A stretch of 64,000 bases of DNA from Mesodorylaimus sp. YZB2_4 (taxonomy: Eukaryota > Nematoda > Enoplea > Dorylaimida > Dorylaimidae), in NCBI GenBank assembly GCA_030248295.1, contig JASANH010000670.1, positions 1 through 64,000 of the forward strand, in the 5' to 3' direction. Shown here piece by piece: positions 32,430 through 43,259 of the stretch (the stretch's first letter is position 1; each line of letters starts with the position of its first letter). The notes under the pieces were generated by a model. It searched no databases. It was not told the DNA's origin and saw nothing but the letters and a program-made list of their open reading frames with translations. The position numbers and the translations under genes are program-made.

Positions 32430-33410
32430 ATGCCGCAAAGGTGTTTAGTTGGGTACTGCAATGTCGGGAGAAATAAAGGTCCTCAAACAGCTTTATTTTC
32501 ATTGCAAAAGGACGACAAGCGGCGGACAACTTGGCTAAGAAATCTGCATGTGGAAGAAATTCAACTAAGCAAGAACCATCTGGTTTGCATATTGCATTTC
32601 GAAGATCAGTACCTGGTCGAGCACAAGAACTGTATTATTCTTACGAAAGATGCTGCTCCGACCAGACTGGGCCCCAATTTTCTATGCAATGTAATATTTT
32701 GATTCACAGAGAGTGTTAGGAGAGGATATTGGTTCTAGGCGCGGGTCTATGTCCAACCATCATCTTTTCCAATCTTTGCTGTACAGTACCATATGGAGTC
32801 TCATCGTCACTTTTCTACAGAACTTCACTTCCATAATGCGTGCGCCCGCGCTTGGTGCGGCAGGCAGTTTTTTTCTGTGGCCAACAAGCAAAAATTTTGG
32901 AAAAAGTGGACCCTCCTCGGCGGAGCTGTTCTAGGGGACAGGCTCCGCGCCCTCAGCATTGTCATTACTTGGCTTGAATAAGGCCATGACCGTTTCGAGG
33001 CGGGCAGTTTATCTGATTACGAGTGCTCATAGTCTGAGGCTAATTAAAAACTGCCCGCTTCTATGAAGGTCCAAACTGCATGTGTCAGTGGGCAAAGAAA
33101 AATATTCTTGTAGGAGCCGGTACCAACTCCCATTGGTAAATCTTCTAAACCATTGCAATCTGATTTAGACGCTCAGGGATCTTTAACATCGATGCCAGAT
33201 CGTGGGTTGGTGCTAGATGCATCGGTACAAGTATCGCAGTTCAAGAGTTCTATCGTGAGTACATGTTGATGAGTTCGTTTTGCCTATAGACTATTGAGTA
33301 AAACAATTGTTTTGGGGCTTCAGGAAAGTTGTTCGTCCGTCTCTGCGGTCGCTCAAATGGTCTGCATGGATAGCGACGAATCATTCATGCTCGAAACGAG
33401 TTTCAAGCGC
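32430..33410 (+). pseudogene. THAP-domain Kolobok transposase, N-terminal remnant
   Basis: The ATG at 32430 opens a THAP domain (MPQRCLVGYCNVG, W in TTWLRNLH, then HLVCILHFEDQY, giving the C2CH zinc ligands) ending near 32690. Further exons follow: VPTPIGKSSKPLQSDLDAQG (from about 33115, after cttgtag) and SVSAVAQMVCMDSDESFMLE (from about 33325). The gene stops at the internal deletion, so no catalytic domain remains. A THAP-only product could still bind the TIRs and act as a repressor, as truncated P-element products do; that is inference. Confidence 0.8.
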
Positions 33411-33417
33411 CGACGTC

Positions 33418-34200
33418 GACATATAAATCGAAGTTATAGGCTCACCGATTTTCAAATCCTCCTTCAGGCATAGACAATTCTTTTTGCTCTCGAAATGATT
33501 CGGCCCACCCTTGAATTATCTGAAATAAAGAAGTTCTCCATTTCATACAGCCGGTGGGAGTGTGAAAGGTCAGAGATAATAAAAAAAGTAAAAGTTTCGA
33601 GGCTTCTTACCAGCGGTGCTAAGCCTCGTTTGTGAAACCCATCCGCATTGACGATGCGGTTGCTCTGACCCATCCGAGCCTGCTATACCATTCCTTACTG
33701 GGTGGGTACCAGAAGCGGCTGCCTCCTTGCAACAAAAACAAGATTTTAGAAATCTATGCTTCATTGTGCAGCCAAGACCGCCTGTTCCGTCGGGCTTGCA
33801 TGAGCACCAGGATAGATTTGCGAGAAGATCGTCATCGATTCTTGCACGTGTGATGGGGAAACCAACTTTATGTAATCGAGAAAGCTGGCGAATGAAACAA
33901 AAAAGCAGACTTGGTCATTCACCTGTGCTTCGCAGCCAACTGTCTTTTCCTCTCATCCAACAGTTGCCGTGAGCGTTCATTTTAATTTGAAGGCTCAACC
34001 CGATATGTTTCTTCAGCAAAGGATGATTGCCGTTCGCTATCTTGATCCCTTCTGAAATTTTCGTTCGCATCGACCTCCACTTTTTTAAAAGCGTCAATAG
34101 TATTTCAAAGGCTTGGAAGGAAATAGCAGAGCGAAAATCGATACATATGAAATACGAAATCAATTGCTCCTCGTAACGCACGTCAATCCATCAGTCACTT
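33418..34200 (-). pseudogene. P2X7-ballast-like partner gene, 3'-truncated copy
   Basis: This is the reverse-complement counterpart of 38939-39704, with only one amino-acid difference seen in the shared frames (IISRAKR here, IPSRAKR there). It keeps the Cys-rich first half (WCSCKPDGTGGLGC, SCFCCKEAAA) but lacks the two last exons, lost in the deletion. Confidence 0.7.
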
Positions 34201-34483
34201 CAAAAGACATTCGAGCTGCCTACCTTTCGCTGCGCACACTGGCTTAATTACTGTGGATGACGCATTGCAATAAGAATCGGGACTTGGAAGCAAAAGTACG
34301 AAGCGAGACTTTCGACCAAAGCAACATAATTTTAAAAAACAAAGTGGTATAAACTCTCAAATTGGTGAGTATAACTACAGTAGACTGTACAAGCTTACCT
34401 GCAGTACGTGTCCGTGCAATGCCATCAGTACTGTGCACACCCGCATATACATACTCGTACATTGCCTGATAATGTCTCGTGGC

Positions 34484-34870
34484 TATTCCTAGAAATGTGT
34501 CGTGTTGGGATATTGCAATTTACTGTAAGCTAAATTATGGATGCCAGTGAAAGGAGCGCATGGAATACAAAAATCTTTACTTTTAAAGTACGAGTACATA
34601 GGGCTCACTTTCCAGTTGAATCGTTTGCCAAAGCGCAGCTTTTATTCGCAGAGGCGGTATTTGGTGCCCCTTATCACGGACGCACATTACGGAGCAAACG
34701 CGGAGGGTTACGCGGTGGAAAACGAGGACATAATCAAAGTATGCTCTTCTGTAGGACCCGGGCATGAATTTTTGAATTGTAATCCTTTCAGGAAAATGCT
34801 ATGCATGTAAAGAAGCGGGCCACATCGCGAAAAATTGTCCATCAATTAAGTCGAATTCGCACCAATAGTT
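34484..34870 (+). CDS. Short protein with one CCHC zinc knuckle
   Basis: A frame reading MPVKGAHGIQKSLLLKYEYI and ending in YAVENEDIIK is followed by a gtatgc donor (about 34737) and a cctttcag acceptor. The next exon gives GKCYACKEAGHIAKNCPSIK and SNSHQ, then stop at 34868. CYACKEAGHIAKNC is a perfect CX2CX4HX4C knuckle, which binds single-stranded nucleic acid. It could be the end of a mobile-element gag-like gene or of a small RNA-binding protein. The start is uncertain: the most upstream ATG in frame is near 34541. Confidence 0.5.
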
Positions 34871-35186
34871 AATTTCTCCGCTTTATTGTTATTGTTATGA
34901 GAGGATTTGAGCGATGTTGGTTATTAGGAGTCTAAATTGTAATCGAATTAGGGTGTGGATATTTAAAAGATATGGTGCATAAGGTGGATTATGTGACGTG
35001 CCCATTATATGAACAGTCCTAGTGTTTGACTGCATTATGTACTCCGGCCGCTACAGTTATTAAAGCACCAACAGTATTAAAATTTTCTTTCCAATCGGAT
35101 GTTATGCGCAGCTCATGAGGGATTAGATGGGAAATTCGTCTGTATTGGTTTTGCAACTTAACAACATGTACGAAAAAGTATTGGTA
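34871..35186. other. No recognised feature
   Basis: AT-rich sequence between the zinc-knuckle frame and the 212-bp inverted repeat, without a notable frame. Confidence 0.5.
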
Positions 35187-36076
35187 TTTCTAAAAAAATC
35201 TGTTATCAGACAACAAAAAGGTTAGCCCAGCCACCCTACTATAACCAAATGCGAGGCAAACGAGGTTGGCTGGGCTCCCTCGGCGGCGTTTGTAGGAAAA
35301 TTGTGATCAAATAGAATTGCTACTGTCACTAAAAAAGTGTAACAGGGCGTCCCCTACCTCAGCCACTTCATTCAGGCAATAGAGAGATGGAAACACAATG
35401 GAGATGGCTCCCTCGGCGGCACATGCTTGAGTGGGTTATACTTATGTGGACGTGATATATCTTTTATGTTGCCTTCAGGGCGAGGCTCACAATCGTTTTC
35501 CCACACTCACCCACAACGTATGTCTCTGTGGTGTACTTGGTACCTCGTGGAGTCGTGGGGTTGACTCCCTGCGGGATTTTATTCTGTTTTTCACAAAAGG
35601 CTAGTACCCACATCACACTTATTCGTATTTTGCAGTAAGTACAGAAGTTTGGAGTTTTGGAATACGATCCCCTTCTGTTACCTCGAACTCACTTTTGGAA
35701 CAGTGAAGACTTGCTGAGGGTGCATCTGCCGTGACAGCACGAGGACTGCATGTGTAGCACCTACTTAGTGACACTAGAACAGGAAATTCGGCTTCTGTGG
35801 AGCCAGCATGCTAATAGCTTTGGGCGTACAACCTTCAGCACTAGAACGACCATCGGGCCTTGTGTTTCCATCTCTCTATTGCCTGAATGAAGTGGCTGAG
35901 GTAGGGGACGCCCTGTTACACTTTTTTAGTGACAGTAGCAATTCTATTTGATCACAATTTTCCTACAAACGCCGCCGAGGGAGCCCAGCCAACCTCGTTT
36001 GCCTCGCATTTGGTTATAGTAGGGTGGCTGGGCTAACCTTTTTGTTGTCTGATAACAGATTTTTTCAGAAATATTT
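35187..36076. mobile_element. Inverted-repeat element with ~212-bp arms
   Basis: 35187-35398 and 35860-36076 are reverse complements with only a few differences, all near the outer ends. Between them are 461 bases without a convincing gene. The inner ends are gatggaaacacaa/ttgtgtttccatc. The word ggctccctcggcggc occurs twice in the left half. No clear target duplication is seen, so this may be a fold-back or non-autonomous TIR element; alternatively a small inverted duplication. Confidence 0.85.
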
Positions 36077-36200
36077 TTTCAAGATAGGTAGGCCTTGACA
36101 TGTGGGCTCGAAAAATTCGTGCAGTAGATGGCTGGGCTTGCTTTACACTCATTCATCCTACGTGATCAATAATTACCGTATGTATTGCTATTTTTTGTAG

Positions 36201-36565
36201 CAGTTCAAGCCAGTTTGCCAATGACGTCATTTCAAGTCACCGAAACTGGTCTCACTGGTCTATACGATACTACGAGCGGCGATGCGCTGACAGTTTCGTC
36301 GCAAGACGCCAATACGATCCGTCTCGATTATCGAAGCGGTAATATTTCTTTTTTTATAGCCACAAGGTTAAACGCTTGAGTAGATTGCTGGTTATGCCCA
36401 CAGCGCAGTGCTTTGCACCTTCCTTGACATGATCTCTATCCAGCTAATCCTTCCTTAGGCCGTCCGCTCTCACCATCGCCATCACCATTGCCTAACGTTC
36501 ATGCGAAGACGCAGTTTCCTTTTGACAGCCAGAAAGATACCTCGAAAAAAGAAGATCAAGAATCT
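36201..36565 (+). CDS. Two exons of an unidentified gene
   Basis: An acceptor (tttttgtag) opens exon one, AVQASLPMTSFQVTETGLTG to NTIRLDYRSG, with donor gtaata near 36342. After tccttag (about 36458) exon two reads GRPLSPSPSPLPNVHAKTQF to KKEDQES, with donor gtaagtg near 36567. The phases agree. The minisatellite that follows would lie in the next intron, and downstream exons are not found. Ser/Pro-rich, no domain recognised. Confidence 0.45.
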
Positions 36566-36589
36566 GGTAAGTGATTTATTTTCTTTTAG

Positions 36590-37195
36590 CCCCTGAGGGA
36601 TACGCAAAGCCTGAGATGACCCTGAGTAGCTTCCGAGATGATTCTGAGCAACTCCTGAGATCCTGAGATGACCCTGAGCAGCTCCTGAGATGACCCTGAG
36701 CATCTGAGATGACCATGAGAAGCTTTGAGATGACTCTAAGTAGCTTCTGAGATAAACTTATGCAGCTCCCGAGATGACCCTGAGCAGCTGTCGAGATGAC
36801 CCCGAGCAGCTTTTGAGATGACTCTAAGTAGCTTCTGAGATACCCGAAGCAGCTCCTGAGATGACCCTAAGCATATGAGATGACCCTGAGAATCTGAGAT
36901 GACCCTGAGCAGCTCCTGGGATGACCCCGAGTAGCATGTGAGATGACCTTGAGCAGCTTTTGAGATGACTCTAAGTAGCTTCTGAGATACCCTAAGCAGC
37001 TACTGAGATGACCCTAAAACTCTGAGATGACCCTGAGCATCTGAGATGACCCTGAGAATCTGAGATGACCCTGAGCAGCTCCTGGGATGACCCCGAGTAG
37101 CATGTGAAATGACTTTGAGCAGCTTTTGAGATGACTCTAAGTAGCTTCTGAGATGAGCTTGTGCAGCTCCCGAGATGACCCTGAGTAGCTCAGGG
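36590..37195. repeat. 22-bp minisatellite with a 166-bp higher-order period
   Basis: About 27 copies of gagatgaccctgagcagctcct, with many substitutions and short deletions. A longer block starting aatctgagatgaccctgagc at 36891 recurs at 37057, so several units have been copied together. The unit length is not a multiple of three and all frames are interrupted, so it is not coding. Confidence 0.95.
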
Positions 37196-37280
37196 TGCTC
37201 AATGTGACATATGCCAGGATCAAAGAATTTTGGAGAAGCACATTCAGCATCTAATATACCCGTGGCTGATACTCTCGAAA

Positions 37281-38416
37281 TCAGCACGGGTTTCGACCAA
37301 CATACTCGCCCAATACTGCATTAATTAAACTATCTTCACAGTGCGACTTCGACCCTAAGTGATACTTAAAAATGGATGAGATTCCAAGTCCCGCTTTTCT
37401 GATGATGCGTAAGTTCCCGTTGCACATCGAAAGATCGCAGTAAAAAGGTCGCGGGACAAAAGATCGCAGCTGTCTTGCCACAAGAAGAAAATTTTTTCCC
37501 ATTTCACATTGTCATGAGCGCGTGGTATAAAGTGTTCCATGAAAACATAAACATGAGGGCATATTTTAGAAGTTACTGTAATGAGCGACACCTCGCCAAT
37601 AATCCATGATAACTCTTTCATCTGCGTACCAGTGAGGGCTGTGCGATAGCAGTTACAAATTCCTTCCGTAGAAAATATCGAAATTTGATTTGGACCTCTG
37701 GCGCTGTCACGCAATGAAACCTTTTGGCTTCGTTGAATAAAACCTTCGCTTCGTTGCAATTTCCGAGAGGAACGATTAAGAGCCACTTTTCGCAAGACTC
37801 GACCTCCTCCATCTGTCGAGGCATAAACTGTTTATGACCCTATTAGAAAAACGAAGTATATGATGCATCATCGACACTGTATGACACTGAAAAAATCAAT
37901 TACCCCAAGGATGAAAATATGAAATTGACAACCGAATCTCCTGGATTTGGCCCTTTCTTGATTCTCCCCCAAGCTGCAAGGTATTAAACAATAAACACAA
38001 AACAGAAGAAACTTTAAAATCCAGCATGTTCTTTTTTTGGCAAAGGCCACAGTTTACACGGGCGTTGACAAATTAAGTACGCTAAGTTTTATGCAGTTGC
38101 AGCGACGATGCCCGCCTAACCTTTGTCGAGCTCGATACCGCGAAATTCAAATATTTTGAAATTATTATTTTTTTAAATATTCGAATTGTCTTCGGCCCTG
38201 CCTCTTTTTTATAATCGATAATATTTCAGAGATATGTGTAATTTTAGGTTCGTGGTCTACAAGAAGAGTGTGCTCACGTATTACGGGAAGTTTAGACCAT
38301 AGAGCTACATCCTTATCAGTATTTTTCAATTCCGTAAAATGCAGCCAGGTTAGGGGAATTGATGGCAGATAAAAATTGTGTTTACGAAGAGAGTAGTGGG
38401 TGGATTGAAAGAGCAA
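37281..38416 (-). CDS. Possible multi-exon gene, unidentified
   Basis: Successive minus-strand blocks look like exons: 38416-38165 (FQSTHYSLRKHNFYLPSIPL to SEILSIIKKRQGRRQFEYLK), one from about 37981 after cttgcag (LGGESRKGQIQEIRLSISYF, donor gtaattg), and frames at 37824-37281 (EKWLLIVPLGNCNEAKVLF; PRPFYCDLSMCNGNLRIIRK). I could not choose a single consistent reading of the last part, which is open in two frames over long stretches. No family is recognised. It might be a mobile-element or a host gene. Confidence 0.3.
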
Positions 38417-38938
38417 GATGTTAATAAGATAGTCAACTCAACGAAGAAAAAATGTGCAACTACATACTTATGATTTCGATTTTTTAAGATTTACGGGCGG
38501 ATTCAAGCTCCTACAATCAGAGAATTCTCCCCTGATAAAAACGAGTTTCGGACTGTGCCATCAAAGCAAACTTTGGTCTCGCTGATCGATCGACATTCTA
38601 TATTCTAATGACTCATCACATACCAGCCTCATGTGCTCTTTGTTTTCTGCTGATTCTTCGATTGCTTACTAGGCGCAAGGCCTTAAAGGTATCGTTCATT
38701 GTGAAGCGACCAGATCAAGTGTTTGACGATTTTAATGGCCGTATGGGACAGAACCACGGCGAATGTGACGAAATCAATTATTTTTATCGATATAGAGCCC
38801 CTAATTGACCAGCGGTCACTCTATTCACAAATCCAAGTCCCGATTCTTATTGCAATGCGTCATCCACAGTAATTAAGCCAGTGTGCGCAGCGAAAGGTAG
38901 GCAGCTCGAATGTCTTTTGAAGTGACTGATGGATTGAC

Positions 38939-40013
38939 GTGCGTTACGAGGAGCAATTGATTTCGTATTTCATATGTATCGATTTTCGCTCTGCTATTTC
39001 CTTCCAAGCCTTTGAAATACTATTGACGCTTTTAAAAAAGTGGAGGTCGATGCGAACGAAAATTTCAGAAGGGATCAAGATAGCGAACGGCAATCATCCT
39101 TTGCTGAAGAAACATATCGGGTTGAGCCTTCAAATTAAAATGAACGCTCACGGCAACTGTTGGATGAGAGGAAAAGACAGTTGGCTGCGAAGCACAGGTG
39201 AATGACCAAGTCTGCTTTTTTGTTTCATTCGCCAGCTTTCTCGATTACATAAAGTTGGTTTCCCCATCACACGTGCAAGAATCGATGACGATCTTCTCGC
39301 AAATCTATCCTGGTGCTCATGCAAGCCCGACGGAACAGGCGGTCTTGGCTGCACAATGAAGCATAGATTTCTAAAATCTTGTTTTTGTTGCAAGGAGGCA
39401 GCCGCTTCTGGTACCCACCCAGTAAGGAATGGTATAGCAGGCTCGGATGGGTCAGAGCAACCGCATCGTCAATGCGGATGGGTTTCACAAACGAGGCTTA
39501 GCACCGCTGGTAAGAAGCCTCGAAACTTTTACTTTTTTTATTATCTCTGACCTTTCACACTCCCACCGGCTGTATGAAATGGAGAACTTCTTTATTTCAG
39601 ATAATTCAAGGGTGGGCCGAATCCCTTCGAGAGCAAAAAGAATTGTCTATGCCTGAAGGAGGATTTGAAAATCGGTGAGCCTATAACTTCGATTTATATG
39701 TCGAACAATATGCACAGTGATTTTTTTTAGCGAGCTGCGTTATGCTGCATATAGCAGTATCACATTTTGGTTGCACGGCTCGTTGGGACATAAACGCCGG
39801 GTGCCCCTTTGTTCGTGCATTGTAAATCGAAAGGTGAGACCTCGACGAAACAATCTTGCCTAGGCAGCCCCCTCTTGCTTATGCCTTTTTTTCGCTCATG
39901 TTATTTCTTGTAGGCTTGGCCGAATCCTTTCAATGCGCCGCACAAGGATTACGCGATTGCTGATGAGGAAGAGCTCGCGATCAGTAGTGATGACGAGGAC
40001 TGACAAAGCGAAC
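38939..40013 (+). CDS. Kolobok partner protein with P2X7-ballast-like domain
   Basis: Block one (38939-39205) is a helical, basic region (RSAISFQAFEILLTLLKKWR). Then DDDLLANLSWCSCKPDGTGG and RFLKSCFCCKEAAA (about 39290-39410), SNRIVNADGFHKRGLAPL, IIQGWAESLREQKELSMPEG, and in the last two exons NRELRYAAYSSITFWLHG then VPLCSCIVNRK-AWPNPFNAPHKDYA and an acidic tail ending in SDDED and stop. Introns 39702-39730 and 39832-39913 have good borders. The order WCxC, CFCC, (R/H)YxAYxxxxxW, PxCxxxxxR, (W/F)P parallels the zinc-binding ballast at the C-terminus of vertebrate P2X7. The exact start and one short frame change near 39415 are unresolved. Confidence 0.65.
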
Positions 40014-40177
40014 TCCGTTTTTCATTGTGATGATATAAGAAGGAAGAATTTTTTACTGTTCTAACAGACCCTTTCGCACCAAGCCGCATCTCCACAATAA
40101 AAAAATCAATTCACTAAATATAGTAATAATATTGTGAATATTTCAGCTTACTTACTAAAACTCAGTTTTTCTGCTCA

Positions 40178-42828
40178 CTAGAACTCAGTCCCCACATCCT
40201 CATCATCAAATCCTCCGCGACGACTGCGATAGTCGAGTTCTGGCATTGTCAGACGGTTTGGACGCTCAAAAGCGAATACCAACGGTTTTTCAGGAACGAT
40301 TGAGCGCCTCTGCGACAACCTATTTCCACCCAACGATTCGCTAATGGCAAGCGAGAAAGCGAGATCGATATCGATTAAGCTTTGAGACCATCGATATGAG
40401 TGCGGCGGGGTCGTCTTTTTCAAGCGCCAGTCATTTCCTGAAGGTGGCACAGCAAGGTAGAACAAGCTAGTTCCATCCAAAGTGAGAGGGGGAGCTCGAT
40501 TGTAGTTCTCTTCCCAAGTTCATAACAGCCAGTTTCGTACGAGCTGAGAATGCCCAATCCCTAAAGTGCCTCTTCGGAACATATTTCAACAAGACCGAAT
40601 GATATTTTTTCGAATTGCGATGTGACAAGAAAATGACGACAACGTAGAATGCGTCGCTGAAGGTCCTTGTCGTTGACTAATGCTAGAAAAGCTTGATAGG
40701 CCGGAGAGCCCCGAAGCAAGAATGGAGCTCGATTGACAGCGTACTCGGTGAGGTGTTGGCAGCAATGAATCTTGGTGAACGCTGTATCCGTTTCCCATTC
40801 ATGTACGTCAGAGATATGATAAGCGATGCTACGCCATCGTTCGAGCGACAAGTCCCTATCGCCTTCGCATGTCTTCATGGCCATCCACAAAAAATTGGTT
40901 ATTGACTTGCTCCGATACCCGACTCCACGAATTGCCGCCCGACACGCCAAATCGTTCAGCCTCTTGTTTACCGCTTTCAGCACGTGCCTTCATCATGGCG
41001 AATCGAGGGAAAGGCTTCGCTCATCATCTTTGCAACGGCGCAGTTGTCGTCTGTTACGATTGCAGCTACGCGAATTGGAGCTGGTAAGTTGGAATCGTTG
41101 TCAGCTGGTAGATGAGCCAATGCAGCGGCAGCTTGCTTATCGTCCTGTTCAATCAAAGCTACCATCGCATTCATGTCCAAGCATCTTGGATCGCTGGGGT
41201 GGACGAGCGAGTTGAGCACTCTTCTCATTCCTGCAGTTTCCATGTCGCTACTGGAGGACACATCATTGTCGTTTTTCTTTCTCCAATGGCAGGCAACGAT
41301 GCGCATTCGGTCCAGGTCGAGAGCAGTGACTAAGCCATAGGTTGCTGAGAAGCCAGGGCGACTAAGCGACCATCCATCGCCATGCATTTGGATTAGCAGT
41401 TTGCTCCAATCTGATCTCTCGCTGCAATTTTGCCTCGCGCTCAACGTAAGCCTAATCGATGGCGTCGTACAGATTTGTTTTGCAATAGGCGTGAAAGGTT
41501 CCTCGGCACATGATTTGGAGGTTCATGTTCGCGGAGATTCCAGCGAGGTCCTTATACGTATTTCCTGCCATCAAAGTCGCTGCCGTAGCTATAAAATCTC
41601 CTCGATGAATCAATTGTGTTTCTTTTAGTGCAAACGACCGCCACAACTGCGTTTCGCACCGGTGGCAATGCTGCTCAGCGCGTATGTCCACGCCTAACGA
41701 GAAAATCGAAGTTTCAGAGTCGCGTAGTTCACAACACTTCATGCATCGCTGCAGCAAGACTCGCAGCTGGCTCTTAGTGACCAAGAATATTCAAGATGGA
41801 TCCGGCTTCAGACAATTTCTAGCAATCTCTTTTTTCTCGAAACGTTGGCGCTTGAAACTCGTTTCGAGCATGAATGATTCGTCGCTATCCATGCAGACCA
41901 TTTGAGCGACCGCAGAGACGGACGAACAACTTTCCTGAAGCCCCAAAACAATTGTTTTACTCAATAGTCTATAGGCAAAACGAACTCATCAACATGTACT
42001 CACGATAGAACTCTTGAACTGCGATACTTGTACCGATGCATCTAGCACCAACCCACGATCTGGCATCGATGTTAAAGATCCCTGAGCGTCTAAATCAGAT
42101 TGCAATGGTTTAGAAGATTTACCAATGGGAGTTGGTACCGGCTCCTACAAGAATATTTTTCTTTGCCCACTGACACATGCAGTTTGGACCTTCATAGAAG
42201 CGGGCAGTTTTTAATTAGCCTCAGACTATGAGCACTCGTAATCAGATAAACTGCCCGCCTCGAAACGGTCATGGCCTTATTCAAGCCAAGTAATGACAAT
42301 GCTGAGGGCGCGGAGCCTGTCCCCTAGAACAGCTCCGCCGAGGAGGGTCCACTTTTTCCAAAATTTTTGCTTGTTGGCCACAGAAAAAAACTGCCTGCCG
42401 CACCAAGCGCGGGCGCACGCATTATGGAAGTGAAGTTCTGTAGAAAAGTGACGATGAGACTCCATATGGTACTGTACAGCAAAGATTGGAAAAGATGATG
42501 GTTGGACATAGACCCGCGCCTAGAACCAATATCCTCTCCTAACACTCTCTGTGAATCAAAATATTACATTGCATAGAAAATTGGGGCCCAGTCTGGTCGG
42601 AGCAGCATCTTTCGTAAGAATAATACAGTTCTTGTGCTCGACCAGGTACTGATCTTCGAAATGCAATATGCAAACCAGATGGTTCTTGCTTAGTTGAATT
42701 TCTTCCACATGCAGATTTCTTAGCCAAGTTGTCCGCCGCTTGTCGTCCTTTTGCAATGAAAATAAAGCTGTTTGAGGACCTTTATTTCTCCCGACATTGC
42801 AGTACCCAACTAAACACCTTTGCGGCAT
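40178..42828 (-). pseudogene. Kolobok transposase with N-terminal THAP domain
   Basis: Starting from the ATG at 42828: THAP domain (C2CH, about 90 residues), two linker exons, then 41784-41452 (LLQRCMKCCELRDSE, GDFIATAATLMAGNTYKDLA, FHAYCKTNLYD; the GNTY block is typical), 41444-40977 (QMHGDGWSLSRPGFSATYGL, with the first catalytic Asp in GDG, and VAAIVTDDNC, with the second) and 40983-40561 (NDLACRAAIRGVGYRSKSIT, HEWETDT, HCCQHLTEYAVNRAPF, FEKISFGLVEICSEEA). The end is at 40480-40178. An in-frame stop at about 41450 followed by a frame change near 41440, and a stop near 41798, suggest it is disabled. The enzyme would cut at TTAA sites using the TIRs. Confidence 0.85.
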
Positions 42829-43178
42829 ATCGAACGTGAACAATATACGAAATGTAAACAGAACCAATAAATGCAACAATCGTACTTCAAAAGGTTAGTA
42901 TAATGAACAAACTTGATCAATACTGGTGAAAAAACGGGGTTCTGGGTGCTAGACAGTCGAGCTGCCCACCTTTCGCTGCGCACACTGGCTTGATTAGATG
43001 ACGCATTGCAATAAGAATCAGGACTAGGATTTGTAAATAGAGTGACTGCTGGTCAATTAGGGGCTCTATATCGATAAAAATGATTGATTTTCTTAGATTC
43101 GCCGCGGTTCTTTCTTTTATGGCCAAGAAAATCGTCAAAAACTGAATCTGGTCGCTCCACAATGAACGATACCTTTAA

Positions 43179-43252
43179 CTGCTTGAACATTTACAGTCTG
43201 CCAAGAGAGACAGTCGGTCAAACAAGAAGGACGGCCAGGTGAGACAGCGGCC
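43179..43252 (-). repeat. Flank shared by both Kolobok copies (right)
   Basis: Reverse complement of 32006-32079. Beyond 43252 the similarity fades into a gagacag-rich stretch. Confidence 0.9.
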
Positions 43253-43259
43253 GCCTGAG

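Larger units (their letters stand above)
32084..34287 (+). mobile_element. Kolobok-type transposon, internally deleted inverted copy
   Basis: Preceded by TTAA (32080-32083), it begins aggtatcgttcattgtg and carries a TIR to about 32307. It then matches the reverse complement of 43174-41847, jumps at about 33410-33417 to 39704, and continues to match down to about 38840. The missing 2.14 kb contains the catalytic part of the transposase and the last exons of the partner gene. The far TIR is cut off at about 34287, without a TTAA. Reading frames in the shared parts are almost identical to those of the full copy, so the duplication is recent. Confidence 0.9.
38687..43174. mobile_element. Kolobok-type DNA transposon, full length, TTAA target duplication
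   Basis: Both ends read aggtatcgttcattgtg(a/g)a inward and are flanked by TTAA (38683-38686 and 43175-43178). TIRs are about 225-229 bp (38687-38915 and 42951-43174) at roughly 87% identity by eye. Length 4488 bp. It carries two convergent genes: the P2X7-ballast-like partner (plus, ending 40013) and the THAP-domain transposase (minus, 42828 down to about 40178), with about 160 bases between their ends. TTAA duplications plus a THAP transposase are the defining traits of the Kolobok superfamily. The transposase has at least two disabling changes, so this copy is probably not autonomous now. Confidence 0.92.

Noticed and set aside
36482-37287. Minus-strand Ser/Gly/His-rich proteins in the minisatellite
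   Set aside because: The frames are produced by the 22-bp repeat and are broken in all phases.
38939-40013. A host P2X7 receptor gene
   Set aside because: No P2X channel domain or membrane segments; the ballast-like part lies wholly inside TTAA-flanked TIRs next to a transposase.
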